Positions 5,721-5,819 of a stretch of DNA of 5,819 bases are shown here, one piece after another (position 1 is the first letter of the stretch; every line of letters begins with the position of its first letter). The position numbers and the translations under genes were made by a program. The stretch comes from Dehalococcoidia bacterium. Lineage in GTDB: Bacteria > Chloroflexota > Dehalococcoidia > SAR202 > UBA826. The stretch covers positions 1 through 5,819 of the forward strand of contig DTSF01000020.1 of the NCBI GenBank assembly GCA_012965485.1, given 5' to 3'. A model generated the notes under the pieces. The model searched no databases. It worked only from the letters and a program-made list of their open reading frames with translations, and was not told the origin of the DNA.

Positions 5721-5819
5721 ATGTCAGAAGATACATTCAGGCTTTGGGCTATATCGGACGCCCATGTTGGCACAGATATCAAACACGGCAGGCACAGTTT
5801 ATCCGAGCCGATCTTACAT
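5721..5819 (+). CDS. Metallophosphoesterase (calcineurin-like), N-terminal fragment
   Basis: The first 33 codons of a gene running off the right edge. The protein starts MSEDTFRLWAISDAHVGTDI; the ISDAHVG stretch (11-17) after a hydrophobic strand is the first metal-binding D-x-H motif of calcineurin-like phosphoesterases, which hydrolyse phosphomono- or diesters with a two-metal centre. The following GRHSLSEPI resembles subgroup members that begin DxHVGTD...GR.SL, but specificity cannot be given from this piece. AAAAGGG at 5703-5709 is a weak ribosome site 11 bases before the ATG, and TATTAT at 5696-5701 is a possible -10 box; the two sit too close for both to be right. The gene is divergent from arsM across about 160 bases and need not be related to it. 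Confidence 0.75.
   Translation, partial: MSEDTFRLWAISDAHVGTDIKHGRHSLSEPILH

Overview
The window reads as a bacterial chromosome fragment, most likely from a Chloroflexota lineage of the marine SAR202 type. This is inference from gene content. That group is known for large paralogous expansions of flavin- or F420-dependent luciferase-like (LLM) monooxygenases, xanthine dehydrogenase/CoxL-like molybdoenzymes and SDR enzymes, and all three kinds occur here within 4.5 kb. No rRNA, tRNA, transposase, integrase or CRISPR array is visible.

Layout. (i) Positions 1-1274, plus strand: the C-terminal 423 residues of a molybdopterin-binding subunit of the xanthine dehydrogenase family, cut by the left edge. 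(ii) 1275-1617: about 340 bases without an intact gene. They hold a possible broken gene tail (1255-1437) and the first copy of a 59-bp direct repeat (1494-1552). (iii) 1618-4544, minus strand: three AT-rich genes, read in the order LLM oxidoreductase (4544-3621), extended SDR (3572-2811), LLM oxidoreductase (2550-1618). The first two are 48 bp apart and look like one transcript. The third follows a 260-bp leader with hairpins and perhaps its own promoter. (iv) 4545-4767: a candidate promoter with an operator-like inverted repeat, then the second copy of the 59-bp direct repeat (4665-4723). (v) 4768-5559, minus strand: an ArsM-type arsenite methyltransferase with the expected cysteines, possibly made from a leaderless mRNA. 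(vi) 5721-5819, plus strand: the first 33 codons of a calcineurin-like metallophosphoesterase, cut by the right edge and divergent from arsM.

How the genes may work together. The two LLM enzymes and the SDR suggest an oxidative catabolic module: flavin- or F420-dependent oxidation plus NAD(P)-dependent sugar- or uronate-type dehydrogenation of an unidentified organic substrate. The molybdoenzyme beside it would fit another hydroxylation step but lies on the opposite strand. ArsM is a detoxification gene with no other ars gene visible.

The most notable structural signal is that the two copies of the 59-bp repeat (48 of 59 bases identical, same orientation) lie just outside the two ends of the LLM-SDR-LLM block, which is also visibly poorer in GC than the molybdoenzyme gene. 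This suggests a block inserted or duplicated as a unit. I see no clear evidence for a wholly new molecular system; the best leads are this repeat-bounded cassette, the operator-like promoter and the leaderless arsM start.
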